From: Paraburkholderia sp. CNPSo 3274
GTDB lineage: Bacteria; Pseudomonadota; Gammaproteobacteria; Burkholderiales; Burkholderiaceae
DNA: 64,000 nt
Assembly (NCBI RefSeq): GCF_024206475.1
Contig: NZ_JAMBPR010000011.1
Span: 92,985 to 156,984 of the forward strand
Direction of reading: 5' to 3'
Within the stretch, counting starts at the first letter, position 1. Every line of letters starts with the position of its first letter. Below are positions 1 through 9,456 of this stretch, one piece after another. The position numbers were made by a program, and so were the translations under genes. A model generated the notes under the pieces. That model was not told the DNA's origin and made no database searches. It saw only the letters and a program-made list of their open reading frames with translations.

Positions 1-62
1 AGGCCTGACGTTTGCGCTCCGCAGCCCGTCCCGAGGGACGTTGAATTTCATTTTCCTTACCC

Positions 63-1961
63 ATGGCCTCTATATCCGCGCGTTCATCCAGTCAAACTAC
101 AGACGTTCCCCCCGCCCTGATTCTGGGCGCCATAGGCGTCGTTTTCGGCGACATCGGAACCAGCCCGCTCTACACATTGCGCGAATGCCTGAAAGCCGCC
201 GGCGGAATTAGCCAGACCAACGTATTCGGGATCGTGTCGCTGATCCTCTGGTCGATCATCATTGTCGTGACGCTCAAGTACGTAAGCTTCGTCATGCGTG
301 CGGACAATGACGGCGAAGGTGGCATTCTGGCGCTCACGGCATTGGCCGCTCGCGTGGCGCCCGTGCGTCTGCGCACCGTGCTTCTGACGCTCGGCGTGTT
401 CGGCGCCGCGATGTTTTATGGCGACTCGATGATCACGCCATCGATTTCGGTCATCTCGGCAGTGGAAGGCGTCGAACTCGTGGATCCTCATCTGGCCACG
501 TGGGTCGTGCCGATCTCACTCGTTATCCTGACCGGCCTGTTCAAGCTTCAAAAACACGGCACGGCCACGGTCGGAAAAGTCTTTGGACCGGTCATGATTG
601 TCTGGTTCCTGACTCTCGCCGTACTCGGCGTTTCTCATATCGCACGCAACCCCGGCATTTTGCGAGGCGCATTACCGTCTTACGCCTTGAGCTTCGTTGC
701 GCACGCACCCGGTACGGCGTTCGTCGTCCTCGGCTCCGTGTTCCTCGCGTTGACGGGGGGCGAAGCGCTCTATGCTGACATGGGGCACTTCGGCAAGACA
801 CCCATCCGGCTCGCGTGGCTGCTGCTCGTCCTGCCAAGCCTCATTCTCAACTACTTTGGCCAGGCCGCGCTCGTGCTTTCGACGCCTTCGGCGCTCACGC
901 AGCCATTCTTCTCCCAGGCGCCGGGTTGGGCACTGCTTCCGTTGGTGCTGCTGGCCACGGCGGCGACGATCATCGCTTCGCAGGCCGTCATTTCCGGCGC
1001 GTTTTCCATGACGAAGCAGGCTGTCCAGCTTGGGTTGCTGCCCCGCATCCCCGTCATCCATACTTCAACACACGAAGTCGGCCAGGTCTACGTACCGTTC
1101 ATCAACATATCGCTCTATGCGGCGGTCGTATTCCTCGTCGTGTTCTTCCGGTCTTCCGATAACCTTGCGGCCGCTTATGGCATTGCCGTCGCCTCGACGA
1201 TGCTGCTCACGACGCTGCTCATGTACTTCATCACCCACTGCCTGTGGAACTGGAAACCAGTCGCAACGCTGGCAGTGATCGGGCCGCTGGCCGTCGTGGA
1301 TGCGATATTCGTCGCGAGCAATGCGGGCAAGATCCTCGATGGCGGATGGTTTCCGCTACTGGCAGGCGGCGTGCTGTTCACCATCATGACGACATGGCAT
1401 CGCGGGCGGGAAATGGTCGTCGAGCGCGTGAAAAGCGACAACCTGCCGCTTCCGGCATTCATTCACTCGTTGTGCGATGGATCGCACCCGCCTCCCCGCG
1501 TGGGCGGAACGGCGGTGTTTCCGGGCGGTGTGCCCGGCATGACGCCGAGCGCGTTCATGCACAATCTCAAGCACAACGGCGTGATGCACGAGACCAATAT
1601 CTTTTTGGCCGGCACAACCGAGAACGTTCCGCACGTACCCGAAAGCGACAAAGTCTCGGTTAGCGATCTTGGGCACGGATGTTACGCGGTCGCGGCGCGC
1701 CATGGCTTCATGGAAATGCCCAACGTGCCGGCACTGCTTCTGCTCGTGCAGAAACAGATACCCACATGGCAGTACGAGCCCGCAGCAACGTCGTTCTTCC
1801 TGGCCCGCGACACGATCCTCGCAACGGCACAGAGCAAAGGCATGTCGTTATGGCGCGAGAAGCTTTTCGCGTTCATGGCGCGCAACGCGGCGCAAGCGGC
1901 CGAGTACTACAGCCTGCCCGCGAACCGGGTTGTCGAGATGGGTGGACAGATCAACCTCTAA
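63..1961 (+). CDS. kup: KUP-family potassium uptake permease
   Basis: Inner-membrane potassium importer of the KUP/HAK/KT family, thought to be proton-coupled. The 632-residue product is close to the usual family length. The family signature GDIGTSPLYT lies at residues 29-38. About twelve hydrophobic segments follow up to roughly residue 450, then a soluble C-terminal part of about 170 residues, as in E. coli Kup. The ATG at 63 is the only start giving a normal N terminus, although the ribosome site before it is weak. It stands alone on this strand; nothing upstream is visible that would show how it is regulated. Confidence 0.96.
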   Translation: MASISARSSSQTTDVPPALILGAIGVVFGDIGTSPLYTLRECLKAAGGISQTNVFGIVSLILWSIIIVVTLKYVSFVMRADNDGEGGILALTALAARVAPVRLRTVLLTLGVFGAAMFYGDSMITPSISVISAVEGVELVDPHLATWVVPISLVILTGLFKLQKHGTATVGKVFGPVMIVWFLTLAVLGVSHIARNPGILRGALPSYALSFVAHAPGTAFVVLGSVFLALTGGEALYADMGHFGKTPIRLAWLLLVLPSLILNYFGQAALVLSTPSALTQPFFSQAPGWALLPLVLLATAATIIASQAVISGAFSMTKQAVQLGLLPRIPVIHTSTHEVGQVYVPFINISLYAAVVFLVVFFRSSDNLAAAYGIAVASTMLLTTLLMYFITHCLWNWKPVATLAVIGPLAVVDAIFVASNAGKILDGGWFPLLAGGVLFTIMTTWHRGREMVVERVKSDNLPLPAFIHSLCDGSHPPPRVGGTAVFPGGVPGMTPSAFMHNLKHNGVMHETNIFLAGTTENVPHVPESDKVSVSDLGHGCYAVAARHGFMEMPNVPALLLLVQKQIPTWQYEPAATSFFLARDTILATAQSKGMSLWREKLFAFMARNAAQAAEYYSLPANRVVEMGGQINL

Positions 1962-1999
1962 GGCACACGATCCGGCGTATCACTGGAGCAAAACGACGC

Positions 2000-2632
2000 A
2001 TGGCGAATGACGATCGCACCACGATGGTTCCCAGGCGAACGCCGGAATCCGCGGCGATGACCGCAAACCTCAAACGAGCGATGGCGATCACCGCCACGAT
2101 CAACCGGTTGACCTTCGACGATGCCGATGAAGTCCGGGCCTTGTTCAGTGAACTCATCGGCAAGAAGGTCGACGACAGCTTTCTATTGATACCGCCGTTC
2201 TACACGACCGGCGGTGTCGAGATCCGCGTCGGGCGCAATGTCTTCGTCAACCAGAATTGCACGTTCTATGACCTGGGCGGCCTCGACATTGCCGACGACG
2301 TGATGATCGGCCCGAACGTCAGCCTCATCACGTCCGGCCACCCCATCGAACCTTCCCGACGGCGCGACGGCGTCATCGCAAAGCCCATCGTGATTGAGAG
2401 GAACGTCTGGATCGCCGCCGGCGCGACCATCATCGGCGGCGTAACAGTCGGCGAGAACTCGGTGGTGGCGGCGGGATCGGTGGTCACCAAAGACGTTCCC
2501 CCGAATACGCTTGTCGGTGGCAATCCGGCACGCGTCATTCGTTCGATTGCGGAGCAAGGAACTGCCCCCCAGCTTGAAAAATCCGCAGTAGCGGCGGAAT
2601 CGTCAAGAATGCACTCGCGCAACTATGAATAG
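2000..2632 (+). CDS. Hexapeptide-repeat O-acetyltransferase (maltose/galactoside acetyltransferase family)
   Basis: A 210-residue acyltransferase of the LacA/Maa/NodL type, which moves an acetyl group from acetyl-CoA to a sugar hydroxyl in the cytoplasm. The left-handed beta-helix shows as hexapeptide repeats (IADDVMIGPNVSLITSGHP, IAAGATIIGGVTVGENSVVAAG), with the usual catalytic His in SGHP and the C-terminal GNPARVIR motif. The reading frame is open back into kup, but the ATG at 2000 has a GGAG about 11 bases upstream and gives a normal length. A later start at 2057 is possible. The natural substrate cannot be read from the sequence. Confidence 0.88.
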   Translation: MANDDRTTMVPRRTPESAAMTANLKRAMAITATINRLTFDDADEVRALFSELIGKKVDDSFLLIPPFYTTGGVEIRVGRNVFVNQNCTFYDLGGLDIADDVMIGPNVSLITSGHPIEPSRRRDGVIAKPIVIERNVWIAAGATIIGGVTVGENSVVAAGSVVTKDVPPNTLVGGNPARVIRSIAEQGTAPQLEKSAVAAESSRMHSRNYE

Positions 2633-2705
2633 CTCAATTGCTTGTTTGCGGTGAGCATACCGATCGGCAAGAATGGCCCTGCCAAACTTTGGTCAGGATC
2701 ACGAT

Positions 2706-3515
2706 ATGTCGAACACCCCCAGCCTTCAACTCGATTCCGCCACGCTCGTCGAAGAATACGACCGGCTTGGCATTCGCCAGTTTCATCACGGTCTGCAACT
2801 GCTCGACGTGCTCGGCTTGCACGAAGGTGAACGTGTGCTCGACGTGGGTTGCGGCACGGGCCGCCTCACCGAATCGGCGGCGCAGCGCGTGGGCGCACAC
2901 GGTGAAGTGCTCGGGCTCGATCCGTTGCCGCTGCGCGTGCAACGCGCGCTCGAACGCGCGCAGGGCCGATTCGCCGCGCGCGTTGGCCGCGCCGAAGCGC
3001 TGGAAGCGGTGCCCGATGCGCATTACGACGTGGTGTATCTCAACAGCGTGATTCACTGGATCCCCGATCAGGCTCAGGCGCTGCGCGAAGCGTGGCGCGT
3101 GCTCAAGCCAGGTGGCCGGATCGGCTTCACGACCATGCCAGAAGAAGCGCCACACGACCTGCATGTCGTGCTGCATGCGCTATTTGCTGGCGAGCCCGAA
3201 TGGCAGCGCGCTGGTATCGGTGCGCCGAACAAGCTCACGCGAGAGCGCTCGGCAGCCCTGCTCCAGGGCGCCGGCTTCGCCGTGACGCACAACGAGATTC
3301 GCACCTTCGGCGACACCTTCGACAACGTCGACGACGTGCTCGCCTTCAGCCGGTCCAGTTCCTTCGGCAATTTCCTCTCCTCGCTCACGCCCGAGGACAT
3401 TGCGCGCGTGCGCGCACGGCTCGCGAGCGCGCTCGAACCGCATCGCAGCGCGCGCGGCTATGCACTCACGCGGCGCATGATCATCGCCACGGCGCACAAG
3501 CCGCTGGCGCATTGA
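2706..3515 (+). CDS. Class I SAM-dependent methyltransferase
   Basis: A 269-residue methyltransferase with the SAM-binding motif I VLDVGCGTG at residues 44-52, an acidic residue after the next strand (LGLDPLPL) and the post-I segment around VVYLNSVIHW, typical of the UbiE/COQ5-like fold. I chose the ATG at 2706 (AGGA upstream) over the in-frame ATG at 2673, which would only add a non-conserved extension. The gene for a flavin monooxygenase follows 51 bases later on the same strand, so they may share a transcript. Substrate unknown. Confidence 0.85.
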   Translation: MSNTPSLQLDSATLVEEYDRLGIRQFHHGLQLLDVLGLHEGERVLDVGCGTGRLTESAAQRVGAHGEVLGLDPLPLRVQRALERAQGRFAARVGRAEALEAVPDAHYDVVYLNSVIHWIPDQAQALREAWRVLKPGGRIGFTTMPEEAPHDLHVVLHALFAGEPEWQRAGIGAPNKLTRERSAALLQGAGFAVTHNEIRTFGDTFDNVDDVLAFSRSSSFGNFLSSLTPEDIARVRARLASALEPHRSARGYALTRRMIIATAHKPLAH

Positions 3516-3566
3516 ATCCTCACATTCCATTGCGTAGCGAACGTCAACCACAATCGAGGAGCACGC

Positions 3567-4940
3567 ATGAGCCCAGCACCACGACGTCAGGGACAATTGA
3601 GCCTCGGCGCCTTCCTGATGGAGACGGGACACCATATCGCCGCGTGGCGTCACCCCGACGCACACGCGGCTGGCGGCCTCGATTTCGCGCACTACGCCGA
3701 GTTGGCGCAAACGGCCGAGCGCGCCAAATTCGACACCATTTTTTTCGCCGATAGCGTGAGCGTGCGCGACACGCATGTGCCTTCGCTCTCGCGCACCGCC
3801 CGCGCCGATCATTTCGAGCCGATCACGCTACTCTCCGCGCTATCGGTGGTCACGAAGCACATCGGGCTCATCGCCACGGTGTCGACGTCATTCAACGAGC
3901 CCTATAACGTGGCCCGCAAGTTCGCCTCGCTCGACTATCTGAGCGGCGGCCGCTCGGGCTGGAATCTCGTGACATCGAGCACCGAAACCGAAGCGCACAA
4001 CTTCAGCCTCGACAAGCATCTCGATCACGCCGTGCGCTACGAGCGCGCGAAAGAGTTCTACGACGTGGCCATCGGGCTTTGGGACAGCTGGGAGGACGAC
4101 GCCTTCATTCGCGACAAGGCGAGCGGCATCTACTTCGACCCGGAGAAGCTACACACGCTGGACTATCGCGGCAAGCACTTCAAGGTGCGCGGTCCGCTCA
4201 ACGTCGCGCGTTCGCCGCAAGGCTGGCCCGTTGTGGTGCAGGCGGGCGCTTCGGAAGCCGGCAGGGAGCTCGCGGCGCAAACCGCAGAAGTGATTTTCGT
4301 CGCGCATCAAACGCTCGATGAAGCGAAGCAGTTCTATCGCGACGTGAAAGGGCGGCTCGCGCGTTACGGCCGCCGCCCCGAGCATCTCAAGATCATGCCG
4401 GGCATTTTCCCCGTGATCGGCCGGACTCAGGAAGAAGCGCAGGAGAAGTTCGACGCGTTGCAGGCGCTGATCCATCCGAGCGTGGGACTCCAACTGCTCT
4501 CGAACATGTCGGGCGGCCTCGACCTCTCGCAGTATCCCGTGGATGGCCCCGTGCCCGACCTGCCGGAAACCAACGGCGGCAAGAGCCGACAACGCTTGCT
4601 GCTCGATCTCGCGCGGCGCGACAACCTCACGATACGCGATCTTTATCTGCGCATTGCGGGGGCGCGCGGGCATCAACAGGTGATCGGCACGCCGCAAAGC
4701 ATTGCCGACCAGCTTCAGCAATGGTACGAGGAAGAAGGCGCCGACGGCTTCAATATCATGTCGCCGTGGCTGCCTGGTGGCCTCAACGAATTCGTGCAGT
4801 ACGTGGTGCCCGAATTGCAGCGACGCGGACTCTTTCGCACGGAATATACGGGGCGCACGTTGCGCGAGCATCTTGGCTTGCCTCGTCCCGCGAACCGCTT
4901 CGCCACGCAGCAGGAAGACGCATTGAGCGTCGCTTCCTGA
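3567..4940 (+). CDS. LLM-class flavin-dependent monooxygenase (NtaA/SnaA/DszA family)
   Basis: A 457-residue bacterial luciferase-like monooxygenase that would use FMNH2 from a separate reductase. It has the family N terminus (LGAFLMETGHHIAAWRHP), the GGRSGWNLVTS strand, and the C-terminal WLPGGLNEFV...YVVPELQRRG segment shared by nitrilotriacetate, pristinamycin and dibenzothiophene-sulfone monooxygenases. The start is set by a GAGGAG seven bases before ATG 3567. These enzymes commonly open organosulfur or chelator substrates, but none can be named here. A perfect 30-bp palindrome follows the gene and may end transcription. Confidence 0.9.
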   Translation: MSPAPRRQGQLSLGAFLMETGHHIAAWRHPDAHAAGGLDFAHYAELAQTAERAKFDTIFFADSVSVRDTHVPSLSRTARADHFEPITLLSALSVVTKHIGLIATVSTSFNEPYNVARKFASLDYLSGGRSGWNLVTSSTETEAHNFSLDKHLDHAVRYERAKEFYDVAIGLWDSWEDDAFIRDKASGIYFDPEKLHTLDYRGKHFKVRGPLNVARSPQGWPVVVQAGASEAGRELAAQTAEVIFVAHQTLDEAKQFYRDVKGRLARYGRRPEHLKIMPGIFPVIGRTQEEAQEKFDALQALIHPSVGLQLLSNMSGGLDLSQYPVDGPVPDLPETNGGKSRQRLLLDLARRDNLTIRDLYLRIAGARGHQQVIGTPQSIADQLQQWYEEEGADGFNIMSPWLPGGLNEFVQYVVPELQRRGLFRTEYTGRTLREHLGLPRPANRFATQQEDALSVAS

Positions 4941-4950
4941 TTCTGTTCAT

Positions 4951-4980
4951 CGACACGCAACGCCCGGGCGTTGCGTGTCG
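4951..4980. terminator. Perfect 30-bp palindrome after the monooxygenase gene
   Basis: Each half is 15 bases and the two halves are exact reverse complements, so RNA from either strand folds into a very stable hairpin. It begins ten bases after the stop of the monooxygenase gene. There is no U-run on the plus strand, so it is either an imperfect terminator, an mRNA 3'-end stabiliser, or a protein-binding palindrome. Confidence 0.6.
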
Positions 4981-5147
4981 TTCAGCGATCAAACGATCCC
5001 ATCGCTCTCCTCGCAGCGTCGACAATCCACATTTCATTCCAGGCCGAAATATTCGTATCGAAGATGCCCGCATACTCTCGGTACGCGCGCTACCCTTGGC
5101 GCGTGGCCCCGTAATCTCACCTCGATCCGCGCAATCCATCGACCAGC

Positions 5148-6085
5148 ATGCAAGCCACGACTGAGAGCAAATCGACCGGTCTCGACCTGCTTTCGCTCCT
5201 CGCACTTTCAACCCTTTGGGGAGCGTCGTATACGTTCATTAGAGTCGGCGTGGCGACCATCCCGCCGCTCACGCTCATCGCCGCGAGGACGTTGATCGCC
5301 GGAACGCTCCTTCTGCTCTGGATGCTGTGGCAGCGCATTCCCATACCGCGAGACCCGGCCGTGTGGCGGCGCTTCGCCGTGCAGGCGCTGCTCAATAGCG
5401 TGATTCCCTTTACCTTGATCGCGTGGGCCGAGCGTTCGGTGGAAGCCGGTCTGGCGACCATCCTCAATTCGACTTCACCTGTCATGGCGTTCCTCGGAAC
5501 GTGGCTGATTACCCGCCACGAACGCGTCACCATGCGCAAGCTGTTCGGCATCGCCGCGGGCCTGGCCGGTATATGCCTCGTGGTTGGCGTGAGCGCATTC
5601 GAAGGACTCGGCAGGCAACTCGTTGCGCAACTGGCGATCGTCGCCGCGACGATTTGCTACGCCGGCGTGCGATCTACGGTCGATCGTTCAAGGGACTCGC
5701 GCCAGTCGCTCCCGCTGCGGGATCGCTCATGGTGGGCGCAATCCTGCTGGTCCCCGTGAGCCTGATCGTTGACCGCCCGTGGACGCTTCATCCGTCATTG
5801 CGATCGATGACAGCGCTGATCGCGCTCGCCGTTTTTTCCACGGCGATCGCGTTCGTCATTTACTTCCGGCTCGTCCAGACGCTCGGCTCGATTGGCACTA
5901 CCGCGCAGGCCTATTTGCGCGTGCCAATCGGCGTGGCGATAGGCATTGCGTGGCTCGGTGAATCGCTCTCGACCTCGGCGTGGCTGGGACTCGGGTGCGT
6001 AGTTGCCGGCGTCGTCGCAATGACGCTGCCATCGGCCAGCCAATGCCGCGCGAGCGGCCACAGGCTGCGCTCGAATCGCGAGTGA
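5148..6085 (+). pseudogene. EamA/DMT-family exporter broken by one frameshift
   Basis: Ten-helix drug/metabolite transporter of the EamA family. The first frame gives a normal N half (STLWGASYTFIRVG, then helices to VAATICYAGV). After about position 5669 the homologous sequence continues in another frame (AIYGRSFKGLAPVAPAAGS through WLGLGCVVAGVVAMTLP). Restoring one G in the GTGCG at 5667-5671 (to GTGGCG) joins both halves as CYAGVAIYGRSF, as the family expects. It is therefore either a recent one-base deletion or a sequencing error. The 3' end overlaps the convergent hydrolase gene by up to 175 bases. Confidence 0.8.
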
Positions 6086-6942
6086 AAAAACGCGAAGTGT
6101 CCGATGCTCCGCTCGCCAATTGAGGCGGGTGCTATGCGTACATGTGTCGAGTGGCTCTGTGTGAAATAACGCAGCGTGCGTTCGATCGCCCGGATCGTGC
6201 CAAACGGATCATCGGGGAAGCTGACTGCAAGAATGGGCGCATGCATTTTGCCAAAGCGAGCGACGATGTCCGCGCGCTGCGCCGGCGTGCGCGCGAGCGA
6301 CCCTTTGCTGAGCGTGTCTTCAAAGCGGGCGCGGCCCCGGCTCCAGATGTACACGACGCCGCGCGGCGTGTCCTCCATCCATCCGAACCACGATGCGGGG
6401 AAATACCCCATCAGGCCGGTTAAAACCGGCATCACGACATGCCATTTCCAGAGCATGAGCGGCATGCTGCGCGGCGCGTAATCGCGCCAATACGCGTACT
6501 GCGTACCGACGGTGAAGACGCGGCGAATGAGATGATTCGACGGCGCGAGCCCGATCAGGAAGCCGCCAATGCTATGCCCCACGACGTCGATCGGCTGCCC
6601 GGGGAACATGATTCGTGCGTAGCGCAGCACCGCTTCGAAATCGCGTTCGCCCCATTCCAGCCAGCTCGCATCGAGCGTTGCGAGCGTAACGGGCTGCGAA
6701 GCGCCAATGCCACGGTAGTCGTAGACCAGCACGTCGAAACCCTGCTGGTGCAGCCATGCGCCAAAGCGGAAATAGTAGTGGCAGCGCACCGACGTGGCCG
6801 AATTGACGATGACCGCCGGACGCGACTCGTCCGCGTTCAGCACGGCGTGACGACGCCACACATAAGCGCGAAGCGTAAAGTCATCGGCGGCTGTGATGGC
6901 GACGGCGAGAGGACACGCCTCGCCTGGATCGGCTGAATGCAT
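5911..6942 (-). CDS. Alpha/beta hydrolase (serine aminopeptidase S33-like)
   Basis: A 343-residue alpha/beta hydrolase with the nucleophile elbow GHSIGG, an oxyanion region near VYDYRGIGAS, and a C-terminal GHFAFF that probably carries the catalytic His. I chose the ATG whose complement ends at 6942 because GGAG lies seven bases upstream; the reading frame is open for 20 further codons. It is divergent from the LysR gene at 7038, so that regulator is its likely controller (inference). The last 175 bases overlap the 3' end of the exporter gene on the other strand. The conserved GHFAFF end suggests the overlap is real and not a misplaced stop. Substrate unknown. Confidence 0.85.
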   Translation of the reverse strand: MHSADPGEACPLAVAITAADDFTLRAYVWRRHAVLNADESRPAVIVNSATSVRCHYYFRFGAWLHQQGFDVLVYDYRGIGASQPVTLATLDASWLEWGERDFEAVLRYARIMFPGQPIDVVGHSIGGFLIGLAPSNHLIRRVFTVGTQYAYWRDYAPRSMPLMLWKWHVVMPVLTGLMGYFPASWFGWMEDTPRGVVYIWSRGRARFEDTLSKGSLARTPAQRADIVARFGKMHAPILAVSFPDDPFGTIRAIERTLRYFTQSHSTHVRIAPASIGERSIGHFAFFHSRFERSLWPLARHWLADGSVIATTPATTHPSPSHAEVESDSPSHAMPIATPIGTRK

Positions 6943-7037
6943 GAACGTGCTCCATGAAGAAACCGGAGTGCCGATTTCACTTGACCTTGCCCGCCGGTTC
7001 AATCAATCTTTGCGCAGCTTTCGCATGAGGAAAACGC

Positions 7038-7958
7038 ATGTCGGTATCGCTCGTGAAACTCCCTCCTCTGGATCTCATTCGCGGTTTCGTTGCGGTGGGC
7101 CGGCGCATGAGCATCACGCTCGCCGCCGACGACCTGTGCGTGACGCAATCCGCGGTGAGCCGCCAGATCGCCGCGCTTGAAGAGGCGCTAGGCGTGCGCC
7201 TCTTCAACCGTGGCTATCGTTCGATCTCGCTCACACCGGAGGGCGAGCGCCTGCTGCGCGTTGCGGACAGCGCGGTGCAGCAGATGCAGGAGATCGTCGG
7301 CGCGCTGGCCGCGCCGCAGACGCGCCAGCCGGTGACGATCACCGCCAGCATCGGCATTGCCGGCTTGTGGCTGCTGCCGCGTATCGGTGAGTTGCAACGC
7401 CTGCTTCCCGATATCGATCTGCGCCTTGCGACCTCCGAGAAGGTGCTCGATCTGCGCGCCGAAGGCATCGATCTCGCTTTGCGCTACGCGCCGGCCCGTA
7501 TCGCTCCGGAGGCTGCGAATCGCGCGGTGCATCTGTACGACGAATACGTATTGCCGGTCGCGCATCCGTCGTTGAATGTGAAGAAGCTCGACGCGGCCAC
7601 GCTCGCGCGCCACGCGCTGCTCGAATTCGACGGCGTGCGCCGCCCGATGCTTCGCTGGGCGGATCATCTGGGCCCGCGCGGGCTCGACAGCGCGGCTCTT
7701 CGCGGCGTGCTGCGTTTCAACCAGTACGATCAGGTCATTCAGGCCGCCATTGCCGGCCGCGGTATCGCACTCGGGCGCCTCGCCCTCGTCCAGCCGCTGC
7801 TTGCCGACGGAAGGCTCGCCGCCGTCGGCAACATGCACGCCGAGGGCCCGACTGGCTATGCCTACTGGCTCCATCAAGCCGACGAAGCGCCGCGCGACGA
7901 CGTACGCGCCGTCATCGACTGGATCGTCGAACAGGCTCGCCAAAGCCAAATCGCATGA
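7038..7958 (+). CDS. LysR-family transcriptional regulator (GcvA-like)
   Basis: A 306-residue regulator. The winged helix-turn-helix is at about residues 10-68 (SITLAADDLCVTQSAVSRQI, LEEALGVRLFNR), followed by a periplasmic-binding-protein-like effector domain (ITASIGIAGLWLLPRIGELQ...). The sequence resembles the GcvA/AmpR branch. ATG 7038 has GAGG at a good distance. It faces away from the hydrolase gene across about 95 bases, the usual layout for a LysR protein and its target. The inducer is unknown. Confidence 0.92.
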   Translation: MSVSLVKLPPLDLIRGFVAVGRRMSITLAADDLCVTQSAVSRQIAALEEALGVRLFNRGYRSISLTPEGERLLRVADSAVQQMQEIVGALAAPQTRQPVTITASIGIAGLWLLPRIGELQRLLPDIDLRLATSEKVLDLRAEGIDLALRYAPARIAPEAANRAVHLYDEYVLPVAHPSLNVKKLDAATLARHALLEFDGVRRPMLRWADHLGPRGLDSAALRGVLRFNQYDQVIQAAIAGRGIALGRLALVQPLLADGRLAAVGNMHAEGPTGYAYWLHQADEAPRDDVRAVIDWIVEQARQSQIA

Positions 7959-8070
7959 GCATTACGCATGCGAAGCATGCCTGAAACTCGCTTGAGCCCA
8001 CTCGCCTCCCTACGCTCTACTAGGCGCAACGCTGCGCAACAGTGAATCACCCAGTGCGAGGAGGTGAACG

Positions 8071-9300
8071 ATGACCGGAATGGACGATGCATGGCGCCGC
8101 CGCTGGCTGCTCGTGATCGCCGGTGGCGTGGTGATGGGGGCGGCGCTCGGCGTGCGCAACGTGCAAGGGCTTTTTCTGTTGCCCGTCACGCTCGATCGCG
8201 GGTGGTCGCGCGAGACGTTCGGCCTCGCGCTCGCGCTGCAAAACCTGCTGTGGGGCATTGCACAGCCACTCACGGGCATGATCTCCGACCGCTTCGGCTC
8301 CGCGCGCGTGATCTTCGCGGGCGCGCTGCTCTACGCGCTCGGCCTGACCATGATGGCACTGAGCGCGACACCTGCCGTCTACACGTTTGGCGTGGGCGTG
8401 GTGCTCGGCGTTGCATTGTCCGGAACGGCGTTCGGTGCGGTCTATGGTGCGCTCTCCCGGCTCTTTGCAGCCGATCAGCGTAGCTGGGCGCTGAGCGTGG
8501 CGGGCATGTTCGGCGGCCTTGGCCAGTTCTGCGTCGTGCCGCTCACACAAGGGATGATCGGCAGATTCGGCTGGGTCACCGCGATTCTCGTGCTCGCCGC
8601 CGTGATGCTTGCAAGCGCGCCGCTCGCGGCGTGGCTGCGCGATCGTCCGGTGGAGCGCGGCGGCGCGATCGATACGCACGACACACTACGCGGTGCGATT
8701 GGAAAGGCGTTTGCGCATCGCGGGTTCTGGCTGCTCAATCTGGGATTTCTGTCGTGCGGCTTCCAGCTTGCGTTCATCGGCGCGCACCTGCCGGCGTATT
8801 TGCTCGACAAAGGCATGAGTGCGCGCGAAGCGAGTCTGGCGCTCGCGCTGATCGCGCTGGCCAACACGGCGGGCACGTTTCTATGCGGTTACGCGGGGGG
8901 ATTTCTGCGCCGCAAGTATCTGCTCTCGGGGATCTACTTCGCACGGGCGGGCGTAATGGCGCTGTTCCTCGCCTTGCCTCTCTCGCCCCTCACGCTTTAT
9001 GTGTTCGCGTTCGCGATGGGATTCATGTGGCTCGGCACCGTGCCGCTGACGAGCGGGATCGTCTCGCAGATGTTCGGCGTGCGCTATATCTCGACGCTAT
9101 TCGGCTTCGTGTTTCTCGGGCATCAGATCGGGAGTTTCTTTGGCGTCTGGCTGGGCGGCGTGGTGTTCGACGCGACGCATAGCTACGGCCTGCTCTGGCA
9201 GGGCTCGATTGCGCTCGGCATCATCGCTGGGTTGATGCATCTGCCGATCGACGACGAGCGGGTCGTGCAGCACGCCATGATCGCGGGCCAGCCTTCGTGA
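8071..9300 (+). CDS. MFS transporter, probably anion/oxalate-type permease
   Basis: A 409-residue twelve-helix major facilitator with N-terminal GVVMGAALGVRNVQGLF and the loop 2-3 signature GMISDRFGSARV. The pattern of a strongly hydrophobic N half and a second half beginning near KAFAHRGFWLLNLGFLS resembles the OxlT/MCT-like branch exporting or exchanging small carboxylates. The family branch is an impression. A strong GAGGAGGTG precedes ATG 8071. The stop overlaps the GTG of a possible 46-residue membrane protein. Confidence 0.9.
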   Translation: MTGMDDAWRRRWLLVIAGGVVMGAALGVRNVQGLFLLPVTLDRGWSRETFGLALALQNLLWGIAQPLTGMISDRFGSARVIFAGALLYALGLTMMALSATPAVYTFGVGVVLGVALSGTAFGAVYGALSRLFAADQRSWALSVAGMFGGLGQFCVVPLTQGMIGRFGWVTAILVLAAVMLASAPLAAWLRDRPVERGGAIDTHDTLRGAIGKAFAHRGFWLLNLGFLSCGFQLAFIGAHLPAYLLDKGMSAREASLALALIALANTAGTFLCGYAGGFLRRKYLLSGIYFARAGVMALFLALPLSPLTLYVFAFAMGFMWLGTVPLTSGIVSQMFGVRYISTLFGFVFLGHQIGSFFGVWLGGVVFDATHSYGLLWQGSIALGIIAGLMHLPIDDERVVQHAMIAGQPS

Positions 9301-9437
9301 GCGAGGCGTTGGCCGTGCGCATCATGCAGGCCATGCTGGCCATTTCGTTCGTAGCGCTTATTGTCTGGACGTTGGTCGAGTATCTCGCGCCGCCGACGAT
9401 GCTTGCCTTGCTCGCTGGCGCTGCGTTTTGCCGATGA
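9297..9437 (+). CDS. Possible small membrane protein overlapping the MFS gene
   Basis: A 46-codon open frame starting with GTG inside the MFS stop (GTGA overlap). The product has one hydrophobic stretch (AMLAISFVALIVWTLVEYL) and a second, weaker one. Overlapping starts of this kind often indicate translational coupling. There is no family recognition and no independent ribosome site, so it may be chance. Confidence 0.35.
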   Translation: MSEALAVRIMQAMLAISFVALIVWTLVEYLAPPTMLALLAGAAFCR

Positions 9438-9456
9438 TCGCACTGCTTGTGGCCGC

